This document shows positions 35,954-44,269 of a stretch of 64,000 bases of DNA, in pieces; within the stretch, counting starts at the first letter, position 1; each line of letters opens with the position of its first letter. The position numbers and the translations under genes were made by a program. Source of the DNA: CAIUPE01 sp037131735 (GTDB taxonomy: Bacteria > Pseudomonadota > Alphaproteobacteria > Rhizobiales > Beijerinckiaceae); the NCBI GenBank assembly GCA_037131735.1, contig JBAXQM010000003.1, forward strand, positions 62,001 to 126,000, given 5' to 3'. Below the pieces are notes generated by a model. It saw nothing but the letters and a program-made list of their open reading frames with translations. It had not been told where the DNA came from and made no database searches.

Positions 35954-38900
35954 TTAGTGAAAATCGCGCGACTTCGGCAGCACGCGCGCATTGCGCGGGT
36001 GGCGCGCGCGCCCTTCGGGCACGGGGCGCTTCACTTCATCAGCATGGGCAAGCACAAGCGGCATGGTTTCTTGCGAGAGAAGCAAAAGATCGTCTGAACG
36101 GTCCTCAATCTCTTCAACGACGAGATGTACAAGACCTTCTTCGCTGCGTTGCGCGCGCGCTTCAACCGCCACAAGTCGTGCACCCATGACCACTTTACGG
36201 AAGCGCTCCAGCAAGGAGGGCCAGACGACGAGATTGGCGATGCCGGTTTCATCTTCAATTGTCATGAAAACAACGCCCTTTGCGCTACCGGGCTTTTGGC
36301 GAATGAGCACAACTCCGGCTGCACGCACGCGGCGCCCATCAGCGAGATCGCGAATTGTGGTGCAGGGCAATGTACCTTCGCTTTCATAAAGATCACGCAG
36401 AAACATCATCGGATGCCCTTTGAGCGAAAGCCGCAAAGTTTGATAATCGGCTACCACATGTTCGCTCAATGGCATTTCAGGGAGCGTAACAAGCGGCTCA
36501 TCGGCCAGCTCTTGTATGCGCGCCGCTTCGAATAAAGGTAGAGGATCGGAATCCGGTAGCCGACGCACCGTCCATGCCGCTTCTCGTCGATCAAGATTGA
36601 TCGAACGCATCGCGTCCGCCTCCGCAAGCAACACAAGCGCGCGTGCGGGTAAATCAGCCCGGCGCTTTAACATTTCAGCGGAGGGGTAAAACCCGTTGCG
36701 ATAGGCGGATATGCGATCAGCCCAGTCTTCACGAAATCCATCGATTTGACGAAAGCCCAAACGCAATGCGAGTGCATGATCTTTGCGTTCTTCAAGTGTG
36801 GCGTCCCAGCGGCTGGCATTGATATCAGGTGCGCGCGCTTCAACACCATGGTCCGTTGCATCGCGTACAATTTGTGCGGGCGCATAAAAACCCATCGGCT
36901 GACTATTCAAAAGCCCTGCCGCAAAGGCTGCGGGATGATGGCATTTCAGCCAAGCGGACGCGTAAACAAGCAATGCGAATGAGGCCGCATGACTTTCAGG
37001 AAAGCCATATTCGCCGAAGCCTTCAATCTGTTTGAAACAGCGCGCGGCAAAATCCGCTTCATAGCCGCGGCTCACCATGCCATGCACCATTTTCTCCTGA
37101 AAGAGATGAATAGTGCCGACACGGCGGAAAGTGGCCATCGCGCGGCGGAGTTTGTTGGCTTCTTCTGGGGTGAATTTTGCCGCTTCAATCGCAATGCGCA
37201 TCGCTTGTTCTTGAAAGAGTGGTACGCCCAATGTTTTACCAAGCACGCGTTCGAGTTCATCTTTCGGACCATGCGCGGGAGAAGGCGAGGGATAATTCAC
37301 GCGCTCTTTGCCTTGCCGGCGGCGCAAATAGGGATGCACCATATCGCCTTGAATGGGGCCAGGCCGCACAATCGCCACTTCAATCACGAGATCATAAAAA
37401 CAAGCGGGCTTGATGCGCGGCAACATATTCATCTGCGCGCGGCTCTCCACCTGAAACACACCGATGGAATCAGCTTTTTGAAGCATCGCATAAACACGCG
37501 GATCCTCACGCGGGATCGTAGCGAGTTCTAGGTGTGGTCCGCCATGCATCGCGATCAAATCAAGCGCTTTGCGGATACAGGTGAGCATACCAAGCGCGAG
37601 GACATCGACTTTCATCAGACCGAGTGCAGAAATATCGTCTTTATCCCATTCGATGAAGGTGCGCTCATCCATCGCCGCATTGCCAATCGGCACCGTCTCG
37701 TCGAGCCGTCCGCGTGTGAGCACAAAGCCGCCAACATGTTGCGAGAGATGACGCGGGAACCCTTGAATCTCCATCGCGATATCTACCGCCAAGCGGATCA
37801 TCGGATTTTTTGCATCAAGTCCGGCTTCAGTAATCTGGCTGTCCGTCAAGCCTTTGCCCCATGAGCCCCAGACGGTATTGGCAAGCGCGGCGGTCACATC
37901 CTCGGTAAGGCCCAAGGCTTTGCCGACATCGCGTATGGCGCTGCGCGGGCGATAAGAAATCACAGTCGCAGCAAGCCCCGCGCGTTCGCGACCATAACGC
38001 TCATAAATCCATTGAATGACTTCTTCGCGCCGCTCATGCTCGAAATCGACATCAATATCGGGAGGCTCGCGCCGTTCGGCGGAAATGAAACGCTCGAACA
38101 ACAAATCGATCTCGGTTGGATCAACAGCCGTGATGCCCAGGCAATAACAGACGACAGAATTTGCCGCTGAGCCACGCCCTTGGCAAAGAATATTTTTAGA
38201 ACGTGCGAAGCTCACAATATCATTCACGGTCAAAAAATAAGGCGCGTAATCAAGCTCCTCAATGAGCGTGAGTTCTTTTTGAAGTGCGGCTTTGATTTTA
38301 TCAGGCACACCGTTCTTATAACGGCGTTGAGCGCCCTCATAAGCAAGATCAGTGAGATGCTCTTGCGAGGTTTTGCCTTGCGGTACGGGTTCATCGGGAT
38401 ATTCATAACGCAAATCATCAAGCGAGAATTTCAAACGCGCGAGAAAACGCGTTGTCTCTGCGATGGCCTCCGGATGATCGCGAAAAAGATGCGCCATATC
38501 TTTGGCGCTTTTCAAATGCCGCTCGGCATGCGCCTCAATTTTTTTACCGATGGTCTCAATTGTTTTATGTTCGCGAATACAGGTGAAGACATCCTGCACG
38601 CGACGACGGTCGGGATGGTGATAAAGCGTATCATTCAAAGCGATAAGCGGAATTTTATACCGCTGCGCCAATGTAGCGAGTGTTTGAAGTCGTGTTTTGT
38701 CACGTCCGCGATAAAGCGGCGTCGCCCCAAGCCAGAGATGGTCGGGTGCCTGAGAGATGATACGGTTCAGCGCGTTTTTTGTTTCATCGCCGATTTTTTC
38801 AGGCGGCATCAGAATGAGACAAAGTCCCGCGCATGAAGCGAGAAGATCATCGAGTGTGAGAAGACAATCGCCTTTCTCGGCGCGGCGTTTGCCAAGCGAG

Positions 38901-39199
38901 AGGAGACGCGACAAGCGCCCATAGGCCGCGCGGTCTTCCGGATAGACAAGAAGATCAGGCGTACCATCGGTAAAGACGAGGCGACAACCAATCGCGAGTT
39001 TCAAACCACTGTCTGCGGCGTCCGTTTCTTTGAGCGCAACATGCGCGCGCACAACACCCGCAAGCGTGTTGCGATCAGCAATGCCAAGCCCTGCGAGATT
39101 CAACCGCGCGGCTTCTGCGACATAGTCTTCCGGATGCGATGCCCCGCGCAGAAACGAAAAATTCGTCGTCACCGCGAGTTCGGCATAGGGGGTTGTCAT
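35954..39199 (-). CDS. dnaE2: Error-prone DNA polymerase DnaE2 (ImuC)
   Basis: This roughly 1081-residue C-family DNA polymerase starts MTTPYAELAVTTNFSFLRGASHP, with an N-terminal PHP domain, the polymerase aspartates in PPDIDVDFEHERREEV, and a C-terminal helix-hairpin-helix and OB region. The length and the adjacent imuA and imuB identify it as DnaE2 rather than replicative DnaE1. It performs translesion synthesis with ImuA and ImuB. Its ATG overlaps the imuB stop by four bases (39196-39199), and the operon carries an upstream LexA box. Confidence 0.93.
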   Translation of the reverse strand: MTTPYAELAVTTNFSFLRGASHPEDYVAEAARLNLAGLGIADRNTLAGVVRAHVALKETDAADSGLKLAIGCRLVFTDGTPDLLVYPEDRAAYGRLSRLLSLGKRRAEKGDCLLTLDDLLASCAGLCLILMPPEKIGDETKNALNRIISQAPDHLWLGATPLYRGRDKTRLQTLATLAQRYKIPLIALNDTLYHHPDRRRVQDVFTCIREHKTIETIGKKIEAHAERHLKSAKDMAHLFRDHPEAIAETTRFLARLKFSLDDLRYEYPDEPVPQGKTSQEHLTDLAYEGAQRRYKNGVPDKIKAALQKELTLIEELDYAPYFLTVNDIVSFARSKNILCQGRGSAANSVVCYCLGITAVDPTEIDLLFERFISAERREPPDIDVDFEHERREEVIQWIYERYGRERAGLAATVISYRPRSAIRDVGKALGLTEDVTAALANTVWGSWGKGLTDSQITEAGLDAKNPMIRLAVDIAMEIQGFPRHLSQHVGGFVLTRGRLDETVPIGNAAMDERTFIEWDKDDISALGLMKVDVLALGMLTCIRKALDLIAMHGGPHLELATIPREDPRVYAMLQKADSIGVFQVESRAQMNMLPRIKPACFYDLVIEVAIVRPGPIQGDMVHPYLRRRQGKERVNYPSPSPAHGPKDELERVLGKTLGVPLFQEQAMRIAIEAAKFTPEEANKLRRAMATFRRVGTIHLFQEKMVHGMVSRGYEADFAARCFKQIEGFGEYGFPESHAASFALLVYASAWLKCHHPAAFAAGLLNSQPMGFYAPAQIVRDATDHGVEARAPDINASRWDATLEERKDHALALRLGFRQIDGFREDWADRISAYRNGFYPSAEMLKRRADLPARALVLLAEADAMRSINLDRREAAWTVRRLPDSDPLPLFEAARIQELADEPLVTLPEMPLSEHVVADYQTLRLSLKGHPMMFLRDLYESEGTLPCTTIRDLADGRRVRAAGVVLIRQKPGSAKGVVFMTIEDETGIANLVVWPSLLERFRKVVMGARLVAVEARAQRSEEGLVHLVVEEIEDRSDDLLLLSQETMPLVLAHADEVKRPVPEGRARHPRNARVLPKSRDFH

Positions 39200-40788
39200 C
39201 CAAACAACCCTTGGATGAACCAACGCGGGTCATTGGTTTCGCGCTCATAGAGTCCAGCACGAAAGAGCCAAAAGCGTGCGCCTTGTTCATTCTCGACACG
39301 ATAATAATCGCGTGTGGGTGGTAAAGCCTGTCCGGTCATGCGCCACCATTCAGGCGCAAGACGTTCCGGCCCTTCCGCTTTGACAACAACATGAAACACA
39401 CGCCGCCAGCGAAAGCGGATTGGTGGACCATCCGGCACTTCGGCAATCACATCGACAGGTTCAGGCGGATCAATGAGACGGATTGGGCGCAAGGGCGGAA
39501 GATCGGCATCGCTCCATAAATCCCATTCGGCGGCGAGCGCGGCATTGCCGTCTTGTGCGGGAAGACGACGCATCGCGCGTTCAGGAAGATGCGTGTCTTC
39601 GGCATGAATCCGCATCACGCGAGAGGGGTGCAAACGTACACCAAGTTTTTCAATCAAAGCGGCAAGGTCTTCGGCAAGATCCGTACGCCCATCAAAATCC
39701 GGTTCATGCGCATCAAGTATTTCAGCAACTGGTACAGAGAGACGGATGACATCGAAGCCAAAACCGGGATCAAGCGGATCGGCAAGCGTATCAAGCCGAT
39801 CACGAAAGAGCCGCATCACGCCTTTCGGATCACGCAAAGGGCGCGCGGTTTCAATACCCAATCGACGCATCGCGCCATCGGCACGAAAGAATGCGAGTTC
39901 GAACCGCCGCCCGCCTTGCCCTTGTTTTTCAAGCATGCGCGCAAGATCGGCGGCGAGTGTGAGGATCGTACGATGAATATCATCTTCATGGCCGATCGGT
40001 TCGGCAAAGCGCCGCTCGGTGATAAAGGCCGGGATGAAACGACGCGGTGTAATCGGCGTTTCAACAACGCCGCGCACACGATCAAGTCGCGCCAGAAGAT
40101 CACGACCAAAACGGGCAGCCAAAGGCGCACGCGGTCGCGAGGCAAGATCATCAATGGTTTTCAAACCGAGACGCGCCAGCGCAATCACATCACTTGATGA
40201 AAGTCCCAAAGCGGCAATCGGCAAAGAGGCTGCGGCTTGCGGCTCTGTACCTGCCGGAATGATGATCGCTTCATCTTTGAAACGCGCAAAAGCGGCCGCG
40301 CATTCGGAGGTTCCCGCAATCGCGGCGGATGCATCAAATCCTTGTGCACGTAAACGCGTGAGACAATCTGCCAGCAATGACTCTTCACCACCCAAAAGAT
40401 GCGCGGCACCGGTGATGTCGAGCGCTACACCTTCAGGCGTCTCGCCATCAGCGGCAATCAAACCGACGCAAGGCGTATAACGCTCCATCCATGAGGCGAC
40501 TTGTTCGATGAGTTGACGATCAGCGAGCCTGTCACTTTCGGCAACATCAAGCGCGGGGCAGAGTGCGCGTGCGGTGGCGAGAGTCATGCCTTTTGAAAGG
40601 CCTACTGCCAGCGCGTGACGATCAAGCGCGACAATCACAAGCGCGCCTTTTATTTTCTCAACAATGATCAGCGGCTTGTTATTTTGATCGATTGTAAAGT
40701 TAAGCCGCGTCCGGCGTTTCAGCCTGTCGGTCGGCAGATGCGGAAAGATGATCGACAGAATCCGCCGGTCGGAACAAACGCTCACCAT
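39196..40788 (-). CDS. imuB: ImuB, Y-family polymerase-like protein of the SOS mutagenesis cassette
   Basis: This roughly 530-residue protein is related to DinB/UmuC Y-family polymerases. ImuB proteins lack the catalytic carboxylates and act as a hub binding the beta clamp, ImuA and DnaE2. The ATG at 40788 (MVSVCSDRRILSIIFPHLPTDR) places the polymerase-like start where family members begin, and the gene then overlaps imuA by 89 bases in another frame. The frame is open further upstream. It is coupled to dnaE2 by an ATGA overlap. Confidence 0.88.
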   Translation of the reverse strand: MVSVCSDRRILSIIFPHLPTDRLKRRTRLNFTIDQNNKPLIIVEKIKGALVIVALDRHALAVGLSKGMTLATARALCPALDVAESDRLADRQLIEQVASWMERYTPCVGLIAADGETPEGVALDITGAAHLLGGEESLLADCLTRLRAQGFDASAAIAGTSECAAAFARFKDEAIIIPAGTEPQAAASLPIAALGLSSSDVIALARLGLKTIDDLASRPRAPLAARFGRDLLARLDRVRGVVETPITPRRFIPAFITERRFAEPIGHEDDIHRTILTLAADLARMLEKQGQGGRRFELAFFRADGAMRRLGIETARPLRDPKGVMRLFRDRLDTLADPLDPGFGFDVIRLSVPVAEILDAHEPDFDGRTDLAEDLAALIEKLGVRLHPSRVMRIHAEDTHLPERAMRRLPAQDGNAALAAEWDLWSDADLPPLRPIRLIDPPEPVDVIAEVPDGPPIRFRWRRVFHVVVKAEGPERLAPEWWRMTGQALPPTRDYYRVENEQGARFWLFRAGLYERETNDPRWFIQGLFG

Positions 40789-41485
40789 GACTCCACTCCG
40801 TTGTCCATGAACCACCCGCGCCTTGCGCGCCGGCTTGTCGATTAAGAAGAAGCGTGAGGGCGAAGCGCGGGTTCCCCACGCTCTCGCGCCCCTGACTCGG
40901 GGCCGCTGCCACACGCCATCGCGTGCGCAGACTGCCGGCTAAACTCTGCCCGCCGTGACGCAAGATAATGAGAGGCACAGTGTTTTCTTCTGCCGCAAGG
41001 GAAAGGCGGCGTAAGGCCACAAGATCGAGTTGCTTCGGATGCCCCCAAGGCTCCAACAACACCGCGCCGAGTGCCGCGCAGCGCAAAGCATCCTCTGCCG
41101 CTTTCAATCCATCTTCTGCCATGCGCGGCGCCACGAGCAGAAGACGGGCGGGATCGAGCCCGAAATTTTTGAGCCCCGGCCCATAGGCCTGCCCACCTTC
41201 ATGGCGGGTCATTTCTTCCCCGATCCAGACCCAGTCGCGCCCTTGGGCAAGCCGTCCGATGAGTCCGAGCGCAAACCCTGTGGCGGCGGCTAAGTCGGAA
41301 GGGCTTTGTGGAACCACTTCATGCAGCGCGTCCCGCGCGAGCCCGCCGCCCAGCGTGTGGTCGAGCGCGGGATGGCCTGTCGGCATCTTTTTCGAGACCG
41401 GATCCATCGGACGCGCGCTGCCGTCCCGGCCGATTTTCGAAATCGACTGGCGCAGGGACTGCAAATCGGACGACGCGATAGGCAT
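40700..41485 (-). CDS. imuA: ImuA, RecA-like protein of the SOS mutagenesis cassette
   Basis: The 261-residue RecA/SulA-related protein has HPALDHTLGGGLARDALHEVVP near the N-terminus. ImuA helps recruit ImuB and DnaE2 to damaged DNA. It is the first gene of the imuA-imuB-dnaE2 operon. A GTTC-N7-GTTC LexA box lies 22 bases before its ATG, so it should be SOS-induced. Its last 89 bases also encode the start of imuB in a different frame. Confidence 0.88.
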   Translation of the reverse strand: MPIASSDLQSLRQSISKIGRDGSARPMDPVSKKMPTGHPALDHTLGGGLARDALHEVVPQSPSDLAAATGFALGLIGRLAQGRDWVWIGEEMTRHEGGQAYGPGLKNFGLDPARLLLVAPRMAEDGLKAAEDALRCAALGAVLLEPWGHPKQLDLVALRRLSLAAEENTVPLIILRHGGQSLAGSLRTRWRVAAAPSQGRESVGNPRFALTLLLNRQAGAQGAGGSWTTEWSHGERLFRPADSVDHLSASADRQAETPDAA

Positions 41486-41506
41486 CGGGGCGGCTTTCTT
41501 TTAAAT

Positions 41507-41521
41507 GTTCACTATTTGTTC
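41507..41521. promoter_or_regulatory. LexA (SOS) box upstream of imuA
   Basis: GTTC-N7-GTTC is the alphaproteobacterial LexA recognition pattern. It lies 22-36 bases upstream of the imuA start, where it would cover the promoter of the imuA-imuB-dnaE2 operon. Both half-sites are exact. Confidence 0.85.
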
Positions 41522-41573
41522 TCATAGATTCCGCGAATTGGAGGGGGAGTCAAGGCGAACCCCTTGAGGGCAA

Positions 41574-41607
41574 AAAGCAAAAGGCCACCACATTTTGTGG
41601 CGGCCTT
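41574..41607 (-). terminator. Intrinsic terminator of infC
   Basis: A 12-bp stem with one G-U pair (41581-41592 with 41596-41607) has a three-base loop and is followed on the minus strand by a T-rich tract. It lies 35 bases beyond the infC stop. Confidence 0.87.
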
Positions 41608-41641
41608 GCCGAGAGCACAAATTTTCCGAATCGAAAGCGGT

Positions 41642-42184
41642 TTAGCGCGGCGCCATGATCATGGTCATCTGGCGGCCTTCGAGCAGGGGTTCGGCCTCAA
41701 CTTTCGAGACTTCGGCCATTTCCGTGCGCACGCGTTCAAGCAATTTCATGCCGAGCGTTTGATGGGCCATTTCACGACCACGGAAGCGCAAAGTGATTTT
41801 GACCTTGTCGCCTTCCTCGAAAAAGCGGCGGACCGCCTTCATCTTGGTCTCGTAATCGTGATTATCGATGCCCGGACGGAGCTTGATTTCCTTGATTTCA
41901 ACGACTTTCTGCTTTTTCCGCGCTTCCGCAGCTTTTTTCTGCTCAAGGAAGCGGAATTTGCCGTAATCAAGGATTTTACAGACAGGCGGGGTAGCGTTCG
42001 GGACAATCTCGACGAGGTCGAGTCCCGCTTCCTCCGCAATCGCCAAAGCGTCAAAGAAAGCCACGATTCCACGGTTATTACCGGTATCGTCGATCAGCTG
42101 CACTTCGCGCACGCCGCGAATGTCGCGATTGGCGCGGGGCCCGTCCTTAACCGGAACGGGGGCGGTTCTCATCGGTCTGCGAAT
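41642..42184 (-). CDS. infC: Translation initiation factor IF-3, probable ATT start
   Basis: The full IF-3 has an N-domain (GPRANRDIRGVREVQLI), a lysine-rich linker (KKAAEARKKQKVVEIKEIKLRP) and a C-domain ending MTMIMAPR. It binds the 30S subunit and checks start codons. An ATG lies at 42172, but an in-frame ATT at 42184 has AGGAG nine bases upstream and restores the N-terminus MRRPMRTAPV seen in Rhizobiales homologues. The ATG would have a 21-base spacing. Use of ATT in infC is a known autoregulatory feature. This gives 180 residues, against 176 from ATG. Confidence 0.9.
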   Translation of the reverse strand: MRRPMRTAPVPVKDGPRANRDIRGVREVQLIDDTGNNRGIVAFFDALAIAEEAGLDLVEIVPNATPPVCKILDYGKFRFLEQKKAAEARKKQKVVEIKEIKLRPGIDNHDYETKMKAVRRFFEEGDKVKITLRFRGREMAHQTLGMKLLERVRTEMAEVSKVEAEPLLEGRQMTMIMAPR

Positions 42185-42210
42185 GGCTCAGATCTCCTCT
42201 TTTGATTTTT

Positions 42211-42244
42211 AGGATGCGCAAGGCGCTGTTCGCCGGATGATCCT
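42211..42244 (-). promoter_or_regulatory. Hairpin in the infC leader
   Basis: Outer arms AGGAT and ATCCT and an inner GGCG/CGCC stem fold into an imperfect hairpin roughly 27-60 bases before the ATT start. No T run follows, so it is not a terminator. A role in infC leader control is possible but unproven. Confidence 0.35.
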
Positions 42245-42382
42245 AACAAATCAGATTTAATGAAGGATTGCTTCACTAGCGGAAATGCGCGGAAAGTACG
42301 GGGAAGTCAACCGAGACGCGGGATCATACGCTCTTTTTTGCGCATCCGTGTTTTTACGACACAGGGTCTTACCCGTCTCGCT

Positions 42383-42661
42383 TCAATGAAGGCTCACGGT
42401 TTCGAGATCATGTTCCCAGGCATTCGCCATCGCGGTATCGCGTGAATCCGTGATCATGATCGGCATGCCATTGGCAGCCAGAAGCACAAAGAGGTTGAGC
42501 CCCGGCGCCACATCCGGTGCGCCTGGAAAAATCCGGCCGAGATCGTCCGATTTGATCGGCTTCAAATAAGCGAGCTTGCCTTCGCCCCATTCGGCGAGGG
42601 CTTTGATGGAGAGCGTGTCCTCTCCCGTTTCGATGATCATCTCTTTGTTCGCGTCGGTCAT
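42383..42661 (-). CDS. DUF1150 family protein
   Basis: The 92-residue protein matches the DUF1150 family by its length, the segment ALAEWGEGKLAYLKPIKSDD and its position after a small heat-shock gene, a pairing seen widely in Alphaproteobacteria. Function is unknown. A strong AAGGAGGGTGAC ribosome site fixes the ATG at 42661. It lies 45 bases downstream of hsp20 and is probably co-transcribed with it. Confidence 0.85.
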   Translation of the reverse strand: MTDANKEMIIETGEDTLSIKALAEWGEGKLAYLKPIKSDDLGRIFPGAPDVAPGLNLFVLLAANGMPIMITDSRDTAMANAWEHDLETVSLH

Positions 42662-42706
42662 GTCACCCTCCTTGAGCGGTGTTGTCCTGTTCGTCACATA
42701 TGTGTC

Positions 42707-43135
42707 TCAGTCGCGTTCCACAATATCGATGCGGCGCACGATTTTTTCCGGCTCTGGCCGCGCGAGATCAACGGCAAGAAGGCCATTGGTCATCGCTGCC
42801 CCGATTACTTCCATGCCATCGACAAGCAGAAAGCTTTTCTGGAATTGCCGCGCGGCAATGCCGCGATGGAGATAGATGCGGGTTTTGTCATCGGTCTGCC
42901 GACCGCGGATCACGAGCTGGTTTTCTTCGAGCGTCACATCAAGCTGGTCGCGGGTGAACCCGGCAACCGCCAAAGTGATGCGCAAAAATTCCGGTGTCGT
43001 TTCCGTGCGCGGCACGCGTTCGATATTGTAGGGCGGATAGCCGTCGGTCGCCGTTTTGGCGATCCGCTCAAGCGCCCGCTCGAATTCATCGAACCCGATG
43101 AGGAAAGGCGAGGTCAAAGTCGTCATACGTGTCAT
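42707..43135 (-). CDS. Small heat-shock protein, Hsp20/alpha-crystallin family
   Basis: The 142-residue IbpA-like chaperone has the DGYPPYNIER segment, an alpha-crystallin domain with LAVAGF and LVIRGR, and IYLHRGIAARQF. It holds unfolding proteins during heat stress. ATG 43135 (MTRMTT) has GGGG nine bases upstream. ATGs at 43126 and 43150 are alternatives. Upstream are a heat-shock-type promoter and a leader that can hide the ribosome site in a hairpin, so both transcriptional and translational heat control are likely. Confidence 0.9.
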   Translation of the reverse strand: MTRMTTLTSPFLIGFDEFERALERIAKTATDGYPPYNIERVPRTETTPEFLRITLAVAGFTRDQLDVTLEENQLVIRGRQTDDKTRIYLHRGIAARQFQKSFLLVDGMEVIGAAMTNGLLAVDLARPEPEKIVRRIDIVERD

Positions 43136-43178
43136 AGTGCGAAGCCCCATTAAAAAAGGCACTTCGGAGAAGGAGCCT
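43136..43178 (-). promoter_or_regulatory. Candidate FourU-like RNA thermometer in the hsp20 leader
   Basis: On the minus strand, GCCUU (43160-43156) can pair with GGGGC (43148-43144), which contains the ribosome-binding GGGG, through three Watson-Crick and two G-U pairs around a U-rich seven-base loop. An alternative AGUGC/GCACU stem (43163-43159 with 43140-43136) ends exactly at the start codon. A third fold pairs AGGC and GCCU (43178-43157) before six U and looks like a terminator. Weak competing folds of this kind over a ribosome site are typical of heat-responsive leaders. Confidence 0.5.
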
Positions 43179-43217
43179 CGGGATTGAGCACTCCGGGGCC
43201 TTTCGGCCTTGCTCGAA

Positions 43218-43246
43218 ATATGGTCATGCTCGCTCCATCCTGCAAG
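43218..43246 (-). promoter_or_regulatory. RpoH-type (heat-shock sigma) promoter of hsp20
   Basis: CTTGCA (43246-43241) and GACCATAT (43225-43218) are separated by 15 bases, close to the heat-shock sigma pattern CTTGAA...CCCATNT. Transcription would start near 43210 and give a leader of about 75 bases. The groES promoter shows the same spacing. Confidence 0.55.
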
Positions 43247-43272
43247 TTCCCGCGACCAAGGAGTTTTGGGCT

Positions 43273-44199
43273 GTGACGGCGATGATCGATATCTTGGCCA
43301 TTGGCGAACCGATGGTTGAATTCAACGAGGACCGGTCAGGACCAGAGCCGGCCTATCGGCCCGGCCATGGCGGAGATACCTCAAACACGATCATCGCGGC
43401 GGCGCGGCAGGGTGCCCGCACGGCCTATTTCACGCATCTTGGTGATGACGCCTTCGGGCGGCAATTTCTTGATCTGTGGGACAAAGAAGGTGTTAGCCGC
43501 GAAATGGTGAAGCTTGTCGCGGGGCAACGGACCGGGATCTATTTTGTAACCCACGGACCTGACGGGCATGAATTCAGCTATTACCGTGCGGGCTCTGCTG
43601 CGAGCCTTGTCACGCCGCATGATCTGCCAAAGGGTCTCGTTGAATCCGCGCAAGTTCTCCATGTCTCCGGCATCAGTCAGGCGATTTCAGTGACCGCATG
43701 CGACATGGTGTTTGACGCGATGGCGCGCGCCAAAGCCGCAGGGCGTATAATCAGCTATGATACAAATTTGCGTTTGCGCTTGTGGCCGATTGAACGCGCG
43801 CGTGCGATCATCAACGCCACGGCGGCACAAAGCACCATCCTGCTTCCGGGTCTTGATGATGCGCGTCAATTGACCGGTCTTGAGACCGCGGAAGCGATTT
43901 GTGATTTTTATCTCACGCTCGGTCCCTCTATTGTTGCCCTTACAATGGGTAAAGACGGGACGCTTGTCGCCACCAAAGATACGCGCCAGCATGTTCCGGC
44001 GCGTGTTGTAAAAGCTATTGATGCAACCGGAGCGGGTGACACATTCGACGGCGCTTTTCTTGCCGAATGGCTGAAAACACGTGATCCCTTCGCATCCGCG
44101 CATTTTGCTAATGCGGCTGCCGCATTATCGACGCAAGGCTATGGTGCTGTGGCGACGATTCCCCGCCGCGCGACAGTTGAAGCCTTTATGACAAACTGA
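43273..44199 (+). CDS. PfkB-family sugar kinase (2-dehydro-3-deoxygluconokinase-like)
   Basis: The 308-residue ribokinase-fold kinase has GGDTSNT near residue 34, and the C-terminal ATGAGDTFDGAF signature with the catalytic Asp. GEPMVEFN at the start and the YYRAGSAAS block match 2-keto-3-deoxygluconate kinases, which make KDPG for the Entner-Doudoroff pathway. Other PfkB sugars remain possible. The GTG at 43273 is preferred because AAGGAG lies nine bases upstream; an ATG lies three codons later. The KdgK call is by overall similarity. Confidence 0.8.
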   Translation: MTAMIDILAIGEPMVEFNEDRSGPEPAYRPGHGGDTSNTIIAAARQGARTAYFTHLGDDAFGRQFLDLWDKEGVSREMVKLVAGQRTGIYFVTHGPDGHEFSYYRAGSAASLVTPHDLPKGLVESAQVLHVSGISQAISVTACDMVFDAMARAKAAGRIISYDTNLRLRLWPIERARAIINATAAQSTILLPGLDDARQLTGLETAEAICDFYLTLGPSIVALTMGKDGTLVATKDTRQHVPARVVKAIDATGAGDTFDGAFLAEWLKTRDPFASAHFANAAAALSTQGYGAVATIPRRATVEAFMTN

Positions 44200-44269
44200 A
44201 TCAGCGGTGTTTGCGTAAGACGGGGTAGAGGCGTTTTGCCAAATCTTGCTCCGACCAAAGGAGACTCGC

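Noticed and set aside
40789..40914. N-terminal extension of imuB
   Set aside because: The extra residues are Arg/Pro-rich, lie over imuA, and do not fit the family start; the ATG at 40788 fits.
43157..43178. Intrinsic terminator on the minus strand between the hsp20 promoter and hsp20
   Set aside because: The AGGC/GCCU stem with an internal loop is weak, and it would stop the gene's own transcript; it is treated as one of several competing leader folds.
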